Origin: Cunninghamia lanceolata
Taxonomy: Eukaryota; Streptophyta; Pinopsida; Cupressales; Cupressaceae
DNA length: 64,000 bases
NCBI GenBank assembly: GCA_027924645.1
Contig: BSBN01000140.1
Coordinates: 6,330,501-6,394,500, forward strand
Direction of reading: 5' to 3'
Under the pieces are notes generated by a model. It ran no database searches. It saw only the letters and a list, made by a program, of their open reading frames with translations, and was not told the DNA's origin. A program made the position numbers and the translations under genes. Of this stretch, positions 46,126 to 57,607 are shown piece after piece. The first letter of the stretch is position 1; each line of letters starts with the position of its first letter.

Positions 46126-48339
46126 TTAACCTACATGACTAGACCTTATAAGTCTTGATGCCTCTAAAATGGTTTTCCTAACTCCTAAAACTATGCTGAT
46201 TAAGCCAACTTCTACATTACTAAACTATGTTATGCTAAATGAGTCTCATATGCATCCACTAAGTTACCACTGCATATCTATGAAACAAAGAAGTCTGAAT
46301 TTTACCAACCATTACATTTATCACATGCTCAAATGATAAAACAATCTTACCTTCTTACTCTAATACATGGAATAAATGCTTAAATGCTGCAAAATCATAT
46401 CTAAAACATACAAAACATCATGATTTCATAAATGCAGCTATTATGTTATTTTGACAAATGTTTCACCTCTTGAAATTTCTCTTAGAACAATCATTTTACC
46501 AATTTTGCATTGATTTTACAGTCAACTAACTTGTAAAAGGCAAAGCGTGGATTTGGAGGTCCACTGACCTGGCGGGGAAATTGAGATCGTCTGACCCAAA
46601 GGCTTTTAGGTCACTTAGCCATTGTAACACTTTGCAGAGATTTGGCGCATGTCTAACTTGCAAAGGTTTTGAAAGGGACTGACTTAGATCAGTCGTGGAG
46701 GTCGATTGGTTGAGTTTTCAGTGCAAGTCGGTGTGAGTAAAATTTAGCGTTGGATGATTCCATTATGCTCTCTGTGTGCATTTCAATGTCGCCCAACCTT
46801 GTGTGGATTTTGAGGATGACCGACTAAGTTGGTGAAGGGGGCATTTTGGTGCAAGGTTGGAGGGAGTTAATTTCAGCGCTTAGTTGCTTTGTCACGTTTT
46901 GCAGAAGTTTCAAGTCTTACAGACTTGTGAAAAAATTGGATGCATCTGACCTAAGTCGGAGAAGTCACCTTTCAGTGCTAAGTTGGAATACTTTGTTTTG
47001 GGCGCAAAATAAGCTTTGGGATTTTGCAAGACTCTAAGGGTCATCCGACCAAGTCGGTTGGAACAAAAAATAACACTAGGTCAGGGAACATGGTTTTCAG
47101 CACAAAGCATGCCTGAGACTTTGCCAAGAGATTTCAAGGTTGTTGACTAACTTAGTTTGATCACAAAGTTTTAAAGGTCAGTCAGATGGATTTTAGCGCT
47201 AACTCACGGGATCAATTTTTCACCTTACGAAATTTCCTTCAATAAATTTCTTGTTTGTTCACCAATTTGATGTGATGAAGTATGATTTCAATTTGACATC
47301 TGATGAACTTTGTTTTCTAGCTCACACACAAGGGTTTGAAAAACACTTTTAACAATTGTCCTTTCCACTTAGTTTTAACTAGGGTTTTATGCTAATCAAA
47401 CAACTCAAGGAAAAAATCCTAATTTTTATGTCTTAAACTTAATCATTCACGACAAAATGTGCTTGTAAGGAGATTCGAAGAAATTAAAACTTCACAATTT
47501 ATGTTTGAATGAAACCCTAGCTGGCAAATACAAACCCTAAGTAGACAGAAGGAGCTCCTACCTAGTTCGCAGAGATGAAAATGTGATGAAATTCTCACGT
47601 GATGATGCTCCAATTCAAATTTGAGGGCAGTTTACAAGTTACATTCAAAATCTGTCTTTCGGAGCTCTTTTGATCAAATGTTGAAATGCGAAATGAGCTC
47701 AATAAACAAGCCAAAACAAATCTTATTTCCTTATTGTTGGCCATTAATGCAGAGAGTACAGGTTGTAAGTCATGGCATTCAGCAGAAGGCTTTAGGGTTC
47801 ATGTGGAAATTGGTCATTACTAACTCAGTGGGGCTTTGGCATGTTACTGACTGAGTCAGGGGTCAAAACTTTTAGTGTAGGGTTGGTGAGAAGTGTTTTA
47901 AATGCTTTGCAGGGTTTCAGAGATCTTCAGACATGTGAAGATTTTATGGGTCTCTGACTTAATTGGTAGATAGGTATTACAGTGTGCGAAGTCAGATACG
48001 ATTGGTTTTAGCACTAGTTCAGTGAGTGATAAAAGTAGTGCAAAGGTCAGTTAGGCAAGAAAACATCACTAGGTCAGAGGAGGGTAATTTTAGCACAAAG
48101 GTCAGATGGAGGCATTTTTAGCACAAAAGACATTCAAACCTAGTTTTATTGAATGTAAATAGTAGGACTTAGCATATTTTTGAATTACCCACTGACATCA
48201 ATTTTCTAACATGGCTAGAATTGCATTTTGACCACTTTTGACAACTTAGGAGGTGAAAACCTAACCGATACTCTAAACCAAAATTTGTAAGAGGAGGGTT
48301 CCTATTTTGTGAAATGGGGTGTGTGTGCAAGGCACAACA
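46126..48339 (-). other. LTR2 upstream U3 region
   Basis: Noncoding. Variants of a partly palindromic word (gacctaagtcgg, gaccaagtcgg, gactgagtcagg, gacttagatcagtc) recur between about 46540 and 48060. They could be degenerate enhancer repeats or a decayed tandem array. No TATA box next to the ORF start is evident. Confidence 0.6.
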
Positions 48340-49788
48340 ATAGTCACTAGATGAAAGTTGATAATCATGAAGGGTGGTGGATAAGTGTTGAAAGGAGTTA
48401 TACTTCATCAAGAGGATCTTATCACAAATGTTAGTTTGTAGATTAGTGATAAACACCTTCTAAACATCCTCATTTTTCATCTGATATTGAATGCGCATAT
48501 ATAAATCTTGATACCAACTAATAAACAGTTAACTTTTCTTTCAGACCTTGCTTGCAATGAACTATATCAATCAAAGAGACTTGAGGTCCAATATTTTCTT
48601 GAAAATGTTGTAAAAATTGATCAATCAACTGTGAAAAGGAGTGTATTCAATTTGGAGGCAAAGAGAAAGACCATTCTAAAGCAGTAGCTTTGAGAGATCG
48701 CAGGAAAAGTTTTGCTAACAAGTCCTCTTCAAAATAAAAATCACTACACATAGATGTGAATGCTGCCACTTGAGTATTAGGATCACCTTTTCCACCATAT
48801 TTTTCAAAGTGAGTCACAAACCTCTCATGCATAGGAGTTCTCAAAATTGCATAGGAAAGGGGATTACGGGCATGATATGTTGGTATTATAGGTTGCGAAG
48901 AATTTGTCAAGTTTGTTACCTTTTGTTGTAAAGCAGTCATGCCCTATAAAAGTTAGTTTAGAATGGCATCATTGGGAGATACGATTTGCTATAAGGAATT
49001 GGAACCAAAGTGAGGAGGTGGTTGAGCCTGAGATGTGATAGGCGGAGGCTATGAATAAGTCAACAGTGGTTGGACATAATGGTAGGTGGTTGAGAGTAAC
49101 TATATGTAATGGGAGGTTGAGAATAAGTGGGATGAAGAGGTAGTTGAGAGAAATTATTCATAGAAGAGGTTCTCTGAGGAACCAAATTTTGATAATTAAA
49201 TCCCACAACTTAGTAATTGGTGCCATTAGATACTCCAATACCAGTGGTAGCATTACTACAAGTGTTCACATCAGTTGTTAAGATCGTTCATGCAAATGTA
49301 GATATTCTCGTAGTTGATATAGGTACTGATACTTGAGTATGAGATGACGACAAAGTGTTATTTATCACTTGTGCACATTCAGTCACTAGCATTATATTGG
49401 TTTGTACAATATGTGCTAAACCACGGATTGCATTAACACTATCTTGTCCCTCTTTTATCAATTCTCTTATGTTATGAATTGCAGGAACAACTTCTTCAGC
49501 TATCCTCTCATTTTCCATAAATGATTGAAAATCTGCTAGCTCTTTATTAAGTTTTTCTATTTGCTCATTAGATACATATCCTATCACCTCAATAGTATCA
49601 TCAACATCATGAAAAGTTTGCTCTTCCATTGTACTTGTGATAAGTGTAATATCTTGTAGCATTTGTGTCTCTCCTTTTGTAAAGAAGGTGTTCAATGTAC
49701 CCACTTCTTCAAGAGAACTAGATCCCATGTGTCTTTTGCTTCTTCCTAAAGGAATATTTCTCTTAGGGCAATGAGTTATGAGACTCAT
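48340..49788 (-). pseudogene. Element C gag, N-terminal part (capsid)
   Basis: ATG at 49788 opens 166 codons, including an N-terminal QMLQDITLITSTMEEQTFHD and a helical middle (EQIEKLNKELADFQSFMENE). After a break, 48940-48647 has the capsid core HFEKYGGKGDPNTQVAAFTS, LFLRSLKATALEWSFSLPPN, and further left HCKQG...FISWYQDLY, as in gypsy gag. The frame reaches SSSDYC and is cut by element B at 48339; it resumes at 25348. Confidence 0.82.
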
Positions 49789-51181
49789 GTAGCAATATGC
49801 ACAAACTTTAGGCGCAAGATATGTTTAAATGCTTGATTTTTTGTACTTTTTCAATGCAAATATATGAAAGGAAAGGTGTTGTAAAGATTCTGATCATGGG
49901 TAGAAAATAATATGTCTAATATCAGTCCAATACAAAAATAATATCCATGACAACACACTCTTGATGCAAATCTAAGATAATGACTAGTCCAACTCTAGTG
50001 AAAATACACTAAAATATATGATTGTTTCACTAAATCTCAAAGCAAAAGAGCATGACAAAGGGTGTTGTGAGGAAAGTGATGATGGAAAGAAAAATATATT
50101 AGTAATAACATTCATCTAATGACAAAAAATCCATCACAGCACACTTATAGTGCCACTCAAGATCAAACCCTATTGAAAATATAACAAAATATGCGATTTT
50201 TCACAATTTTTCAACTCCAAGGCCTAGCAAAAGGGGTGTTGTAAATAATTTTAAGAGGTTTAGAAAATAATAGTAATGATATTAGTCACCTCAATCTGTA
50301 AAATTTGTCACAACACTCTTGGAGTGCAATCTAGGTCAAACCCTAGGGCAAATATAGCAAAAATGTGCAATTTTTTGCCAAATTTTCAATACAAGAACTC
50401 AATAACAAGGTGTTGTAAAGATTTTTAGGAGGGTAAGTAGATAATAATCCAAATAATGGCTATTTAATGCAAAAATATTCTTCACAACATGCATATGGTG
50501 CAAATTTTGGAAGTTGATAAAGCCAAATCTAGTGAATGTCAAGGTTTTCAAGCCCTAGGTTTGAGATCTTGATGCAAAATGCTATATGAATGTTTTGTAA
50601 TCTATTTTATGATGAAAATTAAGTCCACTCAGATCTGAAAATGATTTTCACACTTTACCATATAAAATGGAAGTGCCAAGCTAAGGAAAAATCAATGAAA
50701 ATGATAGTTTTTGTTGAAATTTTCTATGTAAAAATGCAAATTTTTGACATCTAAATCTAAATTTACACTAAAATGCAACACTAAAGCCAAATGAAAATTT
50801 GAATGACTGTCTAAGATCAGTATAAAAATATGAAACAAGATTTTTCCTACAAACCCTAGGTTTTGAAATTAATAGGTTATATGAGAAATGCAAAATTTCT
50901 AACAAAACCCTAGCAATTTTATGATAAAAATGCAATGCAATCTATTGATTTTTTTTTTAGTTTTCTTCAATTTAGCTCAGATCTAATGCAAAAATCAGAA
51001 ATTTGATGAAATTGAAATTAATTGTTGCAAAATAGAAACCCAAGAATGTAATTTTTTTCAAAATTTTGAAATTTTACAATTTTTTTGTAAGTTTTACAAT
51101 GCAATAAGATGAATGATGATATGAATGAATGAAATCAAATCAAATGTAAATCAAAACACTCAGTAAGGTGCAAACAATTCC
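49789..51181 (-). other. Element C 5' leader with tandem repeats
   Basis: Noncoding. Four diverged units start at gtgttgtaaagatt or similar near 49876, 50075, 50238 and 50412. Each goes on to agaaaataat, (c/a)acaacac(a/t)ct and aaaccctag words; spacing is about 160-200 bp. The remainder (50520-51180) is AT-rich with gaaaccctag-like words. Confidence 0.7.
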
Positions 51182-51199
51182 AACAACATGGGTTCACTA
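51182..51199 (-). other. Element C primer binding site, probable
   Basis: Three bases inside the 5' LTR the minus strand reads TAGTGAACCCATG. A TGG-to-TAG change would give a normal start. The same kind of change is seen in Tat2. Confidence 0.5.
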
Positions 51200-51202
51200 A
51201 AA

Positions 51203-52439
51203 TGTAAAGTGGTAAAATTTGGATAGTGAGTATTTGATTAGCTTTATGTTTATCGTCCTTTCACCACTTACATTCAAGGACTTTGGATCGAGTGGCAAGG
51301 CACTATCAAACCCTTGGTCACTTAGAAATGCAGGGAAGCCTAGATTTGTGTGATTTGATTGTCAAATTATGCTTACTTATACTCAATTTTACATCAAAAC
51401 CCTAATTATGCAATTATGGAAGCAAACAGACAAAGTACTCAAAATGTTGCTATTGGGAGATGTAAAATGACAGATAAATGTGCACCTATTTTCAAGGTTC
51501 GGGAAGTGGAATAGTTAGGGACTAAGTAGTGGATGCCCATGTCCAATGCCCAAGTTTTTGTTGGGATCTGGAAACTTGATCTGTAACTTGTTCCTATTGT
51601 ATTAGAGATTTTCCCATCATAGAATCTAGAGGACTAGGTAGTGGGCGCTTAAGTCCAAGGTATTATTTTTAACTCTGATCTAGAAATCCAACACTCCTCT
51701 ACAACTCCACTTTTCCTGTATCTTCAATTTGTAACCTACAATCATAGAAACTTTTGGGGGGGGGGGGGGTTTGGCGTTTAGAGGCTTGCCTCAATCAAGG
51801 CCTGGAGAGACATTCAAGTCTTCTAAACACCATTCTCAGATAGGGAGTGCATGTCCTTGTGAGGTAGAGGAAAAAACCAAATGATAAATGCTCAAAAACA
51901 CAAATGATGTCACCTTGTAGTGAAGATCTCATGAAAGGAAGAAGCTTTGCATGCCATGAAGAGATGGATGCTCAAATATGTGAATACAAACACATAAACA
52001 ACACAAATCTAGTCTTGCTACATAATGAATGCCTTGAATCACTTTCAAAATGCCAATACTCATGAAATTTCAATCTACTTTACAAATGAATGCCTAAGTA
52101 TGCTTATATATGCAACTACAAACACTCCCTCCAAGAATTTCATAATTAAAACTTACTGTGTCAGCATAGGACCCAAATAACAGTCATAAGCTGACACTCA
52201 AAATTTGGGACTAACCTAGAATAGGACAGGACTACAGCACGGGCACCCAAGTCCTCCCTCCCTATTTTAAATAGGGTTAGGTTCAAGGGATCCCCCTAGG
52301 TCCCATTTATCATGAAACTCAGGGCTTATTTCATCGATATGTCAAAATATGATGCTAGATGTCCTAAATGCAGCTAAAAGATCCGGGAGCTAAACCTTAT
52401 GAGGGAAAAGGCCCTAAGGGGACATTTTCTGACGTTACA
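51203..52439 (-). repeat. Element C 5' LTR
   Basis: 1237 bp, TGTAAAGTGG...GTTACA in plus reading. It contains a run of about 14 G near 51756-51769 that is only five G at the same place in the 3' LTR, so this tract has expanded. The right flank is ATCAC (52440-52444). Confidence 0.9.
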
Positions 52440-52444
52440 ATCAC

Positions 52445-53174
52445 ACACTTTCACAGTCATATCTATTACTTGTGAACCTTATACAATTCTTTAACATAGT
52501 CTCAAAACATCTACAAATAACATAAAGTCGTCTCAGAACTGACAAATTTAGGTACAACAACTCTCACGTGAAGACAGTTCACAGACTACTCACAAACAAA
52601 ACTATCAAGCTTTGCTACTTAAGAAATCAGCTTTTCAGAGCACCAAATCACAAATCCTTTGGATAGAAGATAGATGTGAACCTTATGAACACTCATCCAG
52701 AACTACAAGACCTAAAACCAAACTATGGATAAATGCAGAGCAAAATACTTTCTCCTAGTCACACTGCAAACACTGTAAGACATACTCTTCAAACTGGTGA
52801 TCATAACTTTCACACTAAAGTATTCTAGAGCACCAAACTCTCAATTTAACATCTACAATTGGTTCTCTAAAACATATCCAAATCTCATCCTCTAGTCTTC
52901 AGTATAGAAGAAATGCAGAGGAAAAACTCAGACAGTATCCTATAAGCCAGAATACATCTTCACAACCCTATCTTCAGTATGAACCAAATTTTCTAAAAAG
53001 CACTTGGAGACTCAATATTAGGACATATGCATATCATCTTCAACACTTATACAACACAATACAAAGAAACTAACTCATCACAATCAAGTAACAAAGTGAG
53101 AGCATAGTTGACACTAATGACAACACAAACATGTTGACATTGATGACAACACTGATTAGCACATACTTGCAACA
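52445..53174 (-). repeat. Copia A 5' LTR, outer fragment (U3 side)
   Basis: Ends ...ACATACTTGCAACA in plus reading, the reverse complement of the start of the copia D LTR. The bases 53098-53174 match D across tgatgtcaacat-type words. It continues 21329-21407 across element C. Confidence 0.83.
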
Positions 53175-53644
53175 TGATAGGACCTGATTATGCCTTGTTC
53201 TTGAATTGCAATGGGATTTTACCTAATGTACATAGTTGGGATTTGATTGATGTGGCCACTACACATTTATTTTTATCTAACCAAGGAGAAAGTTTTTGAA
53301 GCTTGCGGAGGATATATATAAAGAATCAAAGTTCTTTAAAGTGAGTTGAGTAGTGAATGATAAGGTAGAATCGATATTGTGTAAATATACTTACAATAGA
53401 AGTAGATATGATGATGAAAAATTCTAAGGATCAGGTCATGTAATATAATATAGTTGCAGAAGATATGTTGTGCTCTATAATAGTAAACAAGAATTCTTGA
53501 ATATGTTCTGATGTTACAGAAATCTATATTGTTGTTATAAGGAAGACTAATAATAGTGCAGAAGCTGAAGTGATTAGAATTGTGTATATGCTTTGTTGAA
53601 GATTCCAGTGTTGTTGGGTACCACAAGCATGTTTTTCAATGTTT
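53175..53644 (+). mobile_element. Fragment of older DNA between copia A and copia D, probably LTR E
   Basis: AT-rich and noncoding. It continues on the other side of D at 60942 and so belongs with the E LTR. The left continuation is lost behind copia A. The last five bases, TGTTT (53640-53644), are the left duplication of D. Confidence 0.5.
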
Positions 53645-54585
53645 TGTTGCAAGTATGTGCCTAATCAGTGTTGTTATTGATGTCAACATATCTATGTTAT
53701 CATTGGTGCCAACCGTGCTCTTAATTTGTTGAGGATATTGAGAAAATTAGCCCCTCCGGTGATAACAAAAGTGTTGCAGTAGAAACAGTGCATTACATAC
53801 AAAAGATCAGTCTAGAAGAATGCTCCACATTTCTTGTAGAATAAATATCTTTACCTATGGATTGGAAGTTATTTAGAAGCCTATCAGAAGATGTTATATT
53901 TTGAGTTTGAGCCTCCGGTATGAAGAATTGAGTGAGTTATGTTCACCAGAGTGAAAATAATTTTTTCTGTGTTTGGTGGTGACATGGAGGAAGTGTCTTG
54001 CTCTGCATTCCTCCTCATTGAAGCATTTTCATCTATAGTTCTAGAAGTAAGTCTGTGGTGATGTTAAGTTCCTTCAACTGCAATAGTTTATTGTTTGGTA
54101 GTCCGCAAGCTATCTTTTACTTATGACAGTGGTTGACAGTGTTGTTCTTGTGCTCTCATTTAAATAATTTGATTGATAGAGTGGTTATAGATCATGCAGT
54201 TGTTCCTAGTGATTACAATGTGCTTGTGGATGTCTCTTGATCATGCTCCTACATTTATATTGGTTCGTAATGAGTAATTCAGATTGTGCATGAAGCGTGT
54301 TCCTGAGAATACTTGTGTTCAATAGTCTTGGCCAACATGGTTGAATTCATCATCCACATAGATGCATCAAAGATTTTGATAATGTGTTGTAGCATGGAAG
54401 ATTGTGTTTGAGTCCCAGCTAAGGCATGGTGTGATCCGCATACATTCTTACATCTTTTCCTTAGCTAAATTTGTATTAGGTCTAGACCTATTTTAGGTAT
54501 GTTTTTAATGCTGACCTTGGAGATTGTTCCAACAGTTGATGATTGTAATGCTAACCTTGATGGTAATTCAAAGGTTGATGTAGTC

Positions 54586-54593
54586 TATAAATA
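54586..54593 (+). promoter_or_regulatory. TATA box of copia D 5' LTR
   Basis: TATAAATA preceded by GTC, at the same place as 60447-60454 in the 3' LTR. Confidence 0.78.
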
Positions 54594-54731
54594 CTTGTAA
54601 TTGAGTTGTGAAAATGCATCCAAGTGTGAATATGCAAAGATATAGTGAAGAAAAGTTGTAGAGCATAGCAGAGGTTTTTGTGCTTCAATGGAACTAAACC
54701 TTGGCATGGTGTAGATGTTTCTATCTTAGTT

Positions 54732-54860
54732 CAACCTTTTGGTAGTGAGCCTTCTCTTAGCAGTGAGCCTCCCTTTGGCAGTGATCCACCCATAGGCAGT
54801 GAGCCTTTCTTTGCAGTGCAAAATTTGGGTAGTGAGCCCTATAGGCAGTGAGCCTCTAAT
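54732..54860. repeat. GCAGTGAGCC short tandem repeats in copia D LTR
   Basis: The word recurs with 10-25-base spacing. A shorter set is at 60600-60690 in the other LTR, so copies have been lost or gained since insertion. Confidence 0.75.
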
Positions 54861-55110
54861 TTTTGGTACTGATATAACTTATATATTTATGTGGGCTAAC
54901 ACCCACCATGTTTTTTCCCTTTTAGGGTTTTCCATGTAAAAATCTGGTGTCTCCTATGTTATTTTATATTTTTATGTTGAGCTTCTCATTTGATTCTTTC
55001 ATGGTTAAATTTGATTATAAGTAATTAATAAGTTGATGAACACATGTGGCTAAAGGTTTTAGGACAATTAATTCACCCCCCCTCTCAATTGTCCGGTATA
55101 GTTCAACAAT

Positions 55111-55123
55111 TGGTATCAAAGCC
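55111..55123 (+). other. Copia D primer binding site
   Basis: TGGTATCAAAGCC, the Met-tRNA site TGGTATCAGAGC with one G-to-A change, two bases after the LTR. Confidence 0.88.
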
Positions 55124-55166
55124 AATTTCCTCTGAAGGAAGTCTAACAGCTTGAGGAAGATCCAGG

Positions 55167-55975
55167 ATGTCTTATAAAAAGGAAGCTCTGCACTATGATG
55201 GGACAAATTATGCTATCTTGAAGGTATGAATGAAAAGCCATCTTCTTTGTCTTGGTTATAGAGTATGGAAAGCTACAAAAATAAAATATACCATGCCCCC
55301 AAATGGTTTGATGATTGAAGATGAAATCAAAGAATATGAGGTAGATGTCAAAGAAAAGGATGCTCTTTTAAGTCCCTTAAATGACTCAATGTTGACAAAA
55401 GTTGTGGATCTTGAAACTGCAAATGAAGTATGGGAGAAGCTGAAAAATCTATATGAAGGAGATGATTCTATAAAAGAAACCAACCTACAAAGCCTGAAAG
55501 TGAAGTATGATGGTTTGAATATGAATGAAGATGAAAACATAACAACTTTTATACAAAGAGTTGATGAACTTGTCACTAGAAAAAAGGGTATGGGAGGAAC
55601 TCTCGGTGATAAGGAAGTGGTGATGAAAATTCTCATATCACCACCAAAGTCTATAGTCACAAGGTAGCTACAATTGAAGAATTTATGCCTGTGAAAACTA
55701 TTGACAAAGATTAGTTACTTGGAAAGATTACAACCTTTGAGATGAGAGAATTTAGTGATGCCCTACCCAAAGTTGAATAAGCTTTTAAAGCCAGTACTTC
55801 AGCAGAGATCTCTAGAGCTGAGAAATACAAAATGGATGATGACTTTGATGAAATTAAAGCTAACTTTGTTGACATGATACAAAGAGGATCTAGTAAGTTC
55901 AAAGGCAAATTACCCTTCAAATGCTTCTCTTGTGGTAAAGTAGGTCATTATGCTTCCAAATGTCCTAAGAGAATT
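55167..55975 (+). pseudogene. Copia D gag
   Basis: ATG at 55167 (MSYKKEALHYDGTNYAILKV), then TGA. Next 145 open codons (55230-55667) carry the capsid with VWEKLKNLYEGDD and the LVTRKKGM region. A frameshift lies near 55650, then TAG and TAA (CAG and CAA changed). The open frame from 55832 contains the knuckle CFSCGKVGHYASKC (55922-55963), a standard C-x2-C-x4-H-x4-C. The role is particle formation and RNA binding. Confidence 0.88.
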
Positions 55976-56580
55976 GAAAGAAATAAGAAGAAATATGAGA
56001 GCAGGCCTAGAGTTCCAAAGAAATGCTACTATGCTAGAAATTTTGATGATGAAAGGGTAACTGATGATGCTAATACTAGTGCAAATGAATGCCTATTTAT
56101 TGCTATTAAAGATCATGTGTCTACTAATTGTGCTAGTTGTGTGAAGGATGAAAAATCAATGGAAGAAAGTGCTTTGGTAGTTCATGTTGAGAAAGATAAG
56201 GATGAATGGATTGTTGATAGTGGATGTTCACATCACATGACCGATGACAAAAGTAAGTTTGTAAGTTTGGAAAAGTATGATGGTGGACTGGTTAGGTTTG
56301 GAGATAATGCATCTGGTATCATTTTTGGAAAACGATCTGTTTCATTTGATGGAAAGCATAATACTGACAATGTTCTATATGTGAAGGGATTGAAGCATAA
56401 TCTTTTGAATGTTGGTCAGATGTGTGATAAAGAATACGATCTAAGGTTCAAAGATAATGGGTGTAAGATCATGGAAAGTTCTAGAACTATGATTGCTACT
56501 GGTAAGAAGACAAAAGGTAACATCTATCAATTAAGAGGAACTAATGATTATTGTTTATTGACTCAGGTAGATGAAAGTTG
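55976..56580 (+). pseudogene. Copia D protease and pre-integrase region
   Basis: In frame with the knuckle. After a basic and acidic linker comes WIVDSGCSHHMT (from about 56208) with the intact catalytic D-S-G. Then FVSLEKYDGGLVRFGDN, VKGLKHNLLNVGQMCDKEY and TKGNIYQLRG follow. It is locally undamaged, unlike the copia A protease. Confidence 0.9.
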
Positions 56581-57300
56581 GCTATGGCATAGAAGGATGT
56601 GTCATATAAACTTTGATAATTTGGTAAAGATAAGCTCAAGTCAGGCTATGAGAGATTTACCAAAACTTGTGAAACCCTCCAACTCAATTTTTAAGGAATG
56701 TTAGTTAGGAAAGAAAATAAGGACAAGTTTCAAGAGCAAAGAACAATTTTCTACCGATTTGCTGGATCTAGTGCATACAAATCTCTCCGGTCCTACAAGG
56801 GTGACAAGTCTACAAGGTGATAGGTACTTCATGTTTCTTATTGATGATTATTATAGAATGACTTGGGTTACTTTTCTAAGATATAAATTAGAAGCCCTAG
56901 AAAAGTTCAAATCTTTCAAGGCAATCGTTGAGAATGAAATAGATTTGAAGATGAAATGCCTGTGAGTTTACATCAAATGAATTCAACATTTTCTATGAAG
57001 AGCATGGGATAAAGAGACAACCATTTACACCTGGGACTCCTCAACAGAGTGGAGTTGTGGAAAGGAAGAACAGGACAGTTCAGGAAGCCGCTAGGACAAT
57101 GATGAAGGAAGAAGGTCTACCGGAAGTCTTTTGGAAAGAAGTTATTCACACTATTGTCTACATTCAAAACAGAGTTCAAGTGAAAGGTAATGATACTAAA
57201 ACTCCCTATGAATTGTGGTATGGAAGAATTCCCATAGTAAAATACTTCAAGGTCTTTAGAAGCAATGTTATATTAGGATAGATGAAGATCTAGGAAAGTT
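56581..57300 (+). pseudogene. Copia D integrase with lost catalytic residues
   Basis: The zinc-binding part LWHRRMCHINF...FKEC is followed by TAG at 56702. The first catalytic Asp is replaced: VHTNLSGP (near 56775) where copia has VHTDLCGP-like. A small deletion at about 56961 joins KMKCL directly to the FTSNEF part, removing the second Asp in its SDRGG context and shifting the frame. The Glu in VVERKNRT (57051-57075) remains, as do PYELWYGRIP and YFKVF. It is clearly dead. Confidence 0.88.
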
Positions 57301-57607
57301 TGATGCAAGATGTGATGAAGGAATCTTTCTTGGATACTCTACCAAGAGTAAGGCTTACCGATGCTACAATAAAAGGCTCAAAAGGATTGTTGAGAGTGCA
57401 AATGTGAAGCTAGATGAAGGCAATGAAAGAATATCAGACCTGAGTGGTTATGGACCAAATGAACCTATGACTATAGTAATTGAAGAGAAAGATAAACACG
57501 CAGATAGTTAGGATGAAGAAGAGGCTCCAGAAAGTGTTGTCAAGACTCCTAGGTATGTAAGTATCAATCATTCTGAAGATTAGATTGTAGGTGACAAGAA
57601 CAAATGT
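57301..57607 (+). pseudogene. Copia D linker between integrase and RT
   Basis: Readable only with frame changes and two stops (near 57510 and 57580). It is rich in acidic residues, as usual for this copia segment. No catalytic motif is expected here. Confidence 0.6.

Larger units (their letters stand above)
25349..48339 (-). mobile_element. Element B: gypsy-type element with giant ORF-carrying LTRs
   Basis: Direct repeats 25349-33671 and 40994-48339 bound a 7.3-kb minus-strand gag-protease-RNase H-RT-RNase H-integrase region. The outer ends form the short inverted repeat TGTTG...CAACA, near-identical 5-bp duplications flank them, and the element C gag continues on both sides. Each repeat carries a 4-kb coding-like region and, further on, a TATA box on the same strand as pol. 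All genes are broken. The two repeats differ at 23 of 103 residues in one aligned ORF stretch, so the insertion is old. Confidence 0.85.
40994..48339 (-). repeat. Element B LTR2 (5' LTR)
   Basis: 7346 bp. In minus order: U3 start with GAC-rich words (48339-46126), ORF (46125-42134), a 0.3-kb gap, the TATA box at 41818-41825, then about 0.8 kb R/U5 ending at 40994 (TATTGATGGG, from TGTTGATGGG). U3 is thus about 6.5 kb. Confidence 0.82.
21408..52439 (-). mobile_element. Element C: gag-only LTR element, split by element B
   Basis: Paired LTRs at 21408-22642 and 51203-52439, flanked by ATCAC on both sides (21403-21407 and 52440-52444). The minus order is 5' LTR, primer-like site, 1.4-kb leader with tandem repeats, gag (interrupted by B), then about 1.9 kb noncoding before the 3' LTR. 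Without B it is about 8.0 kb. No pol gene is visible, so it needs a helper; such gag-only elements are known in plants. Confidence 0.9.
19054..53174 (-). mobile_element. Copia A: Ty1/copia element, 5' part, split by element C and cut by Tat1
   Basis: Minus strand: 5' LTR in two pieces (53174-52445 and 21407-21329), a Met-tRNA-type primer site, gag, protease and integrase, then Tat1 begins. RT, RNase H and 3' LTR must lie beyond the left edge. The order protease-integrase-(RT) and the protein motifs are those of Ty1/copia. Its LTR ends (TGTTGCAAGTATGTGC... and ...TTCAACA) match those of copia D, so both belong to one family in opposite orientation. The bases outside its right end are TGATA (53175-53179). 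Confidence 0.88.
53645..55108 (+). repeat. Copia D 5' LTR
   Basis: 1464 bp, TGTTGCAAG...GTTCAACA. R/U5 (54732-54860) contains repeats of a (g/a)gcagtgagcc word, about seven times with variation. The end has the tcaccccccctctcaattgt block common to plant copia LTRs. Confidence 0.92.

Noticed and set aside
25349..48339. Explaining the 7-8 kb direct repeats as a segmental tandem duplication
   Set aside because: The repeats have TG...CA ends and near-identical 5-bp flanks, a primer site at one inner end, and lie exactly around one gag-pol, inside a gag whose frame resumes outside.
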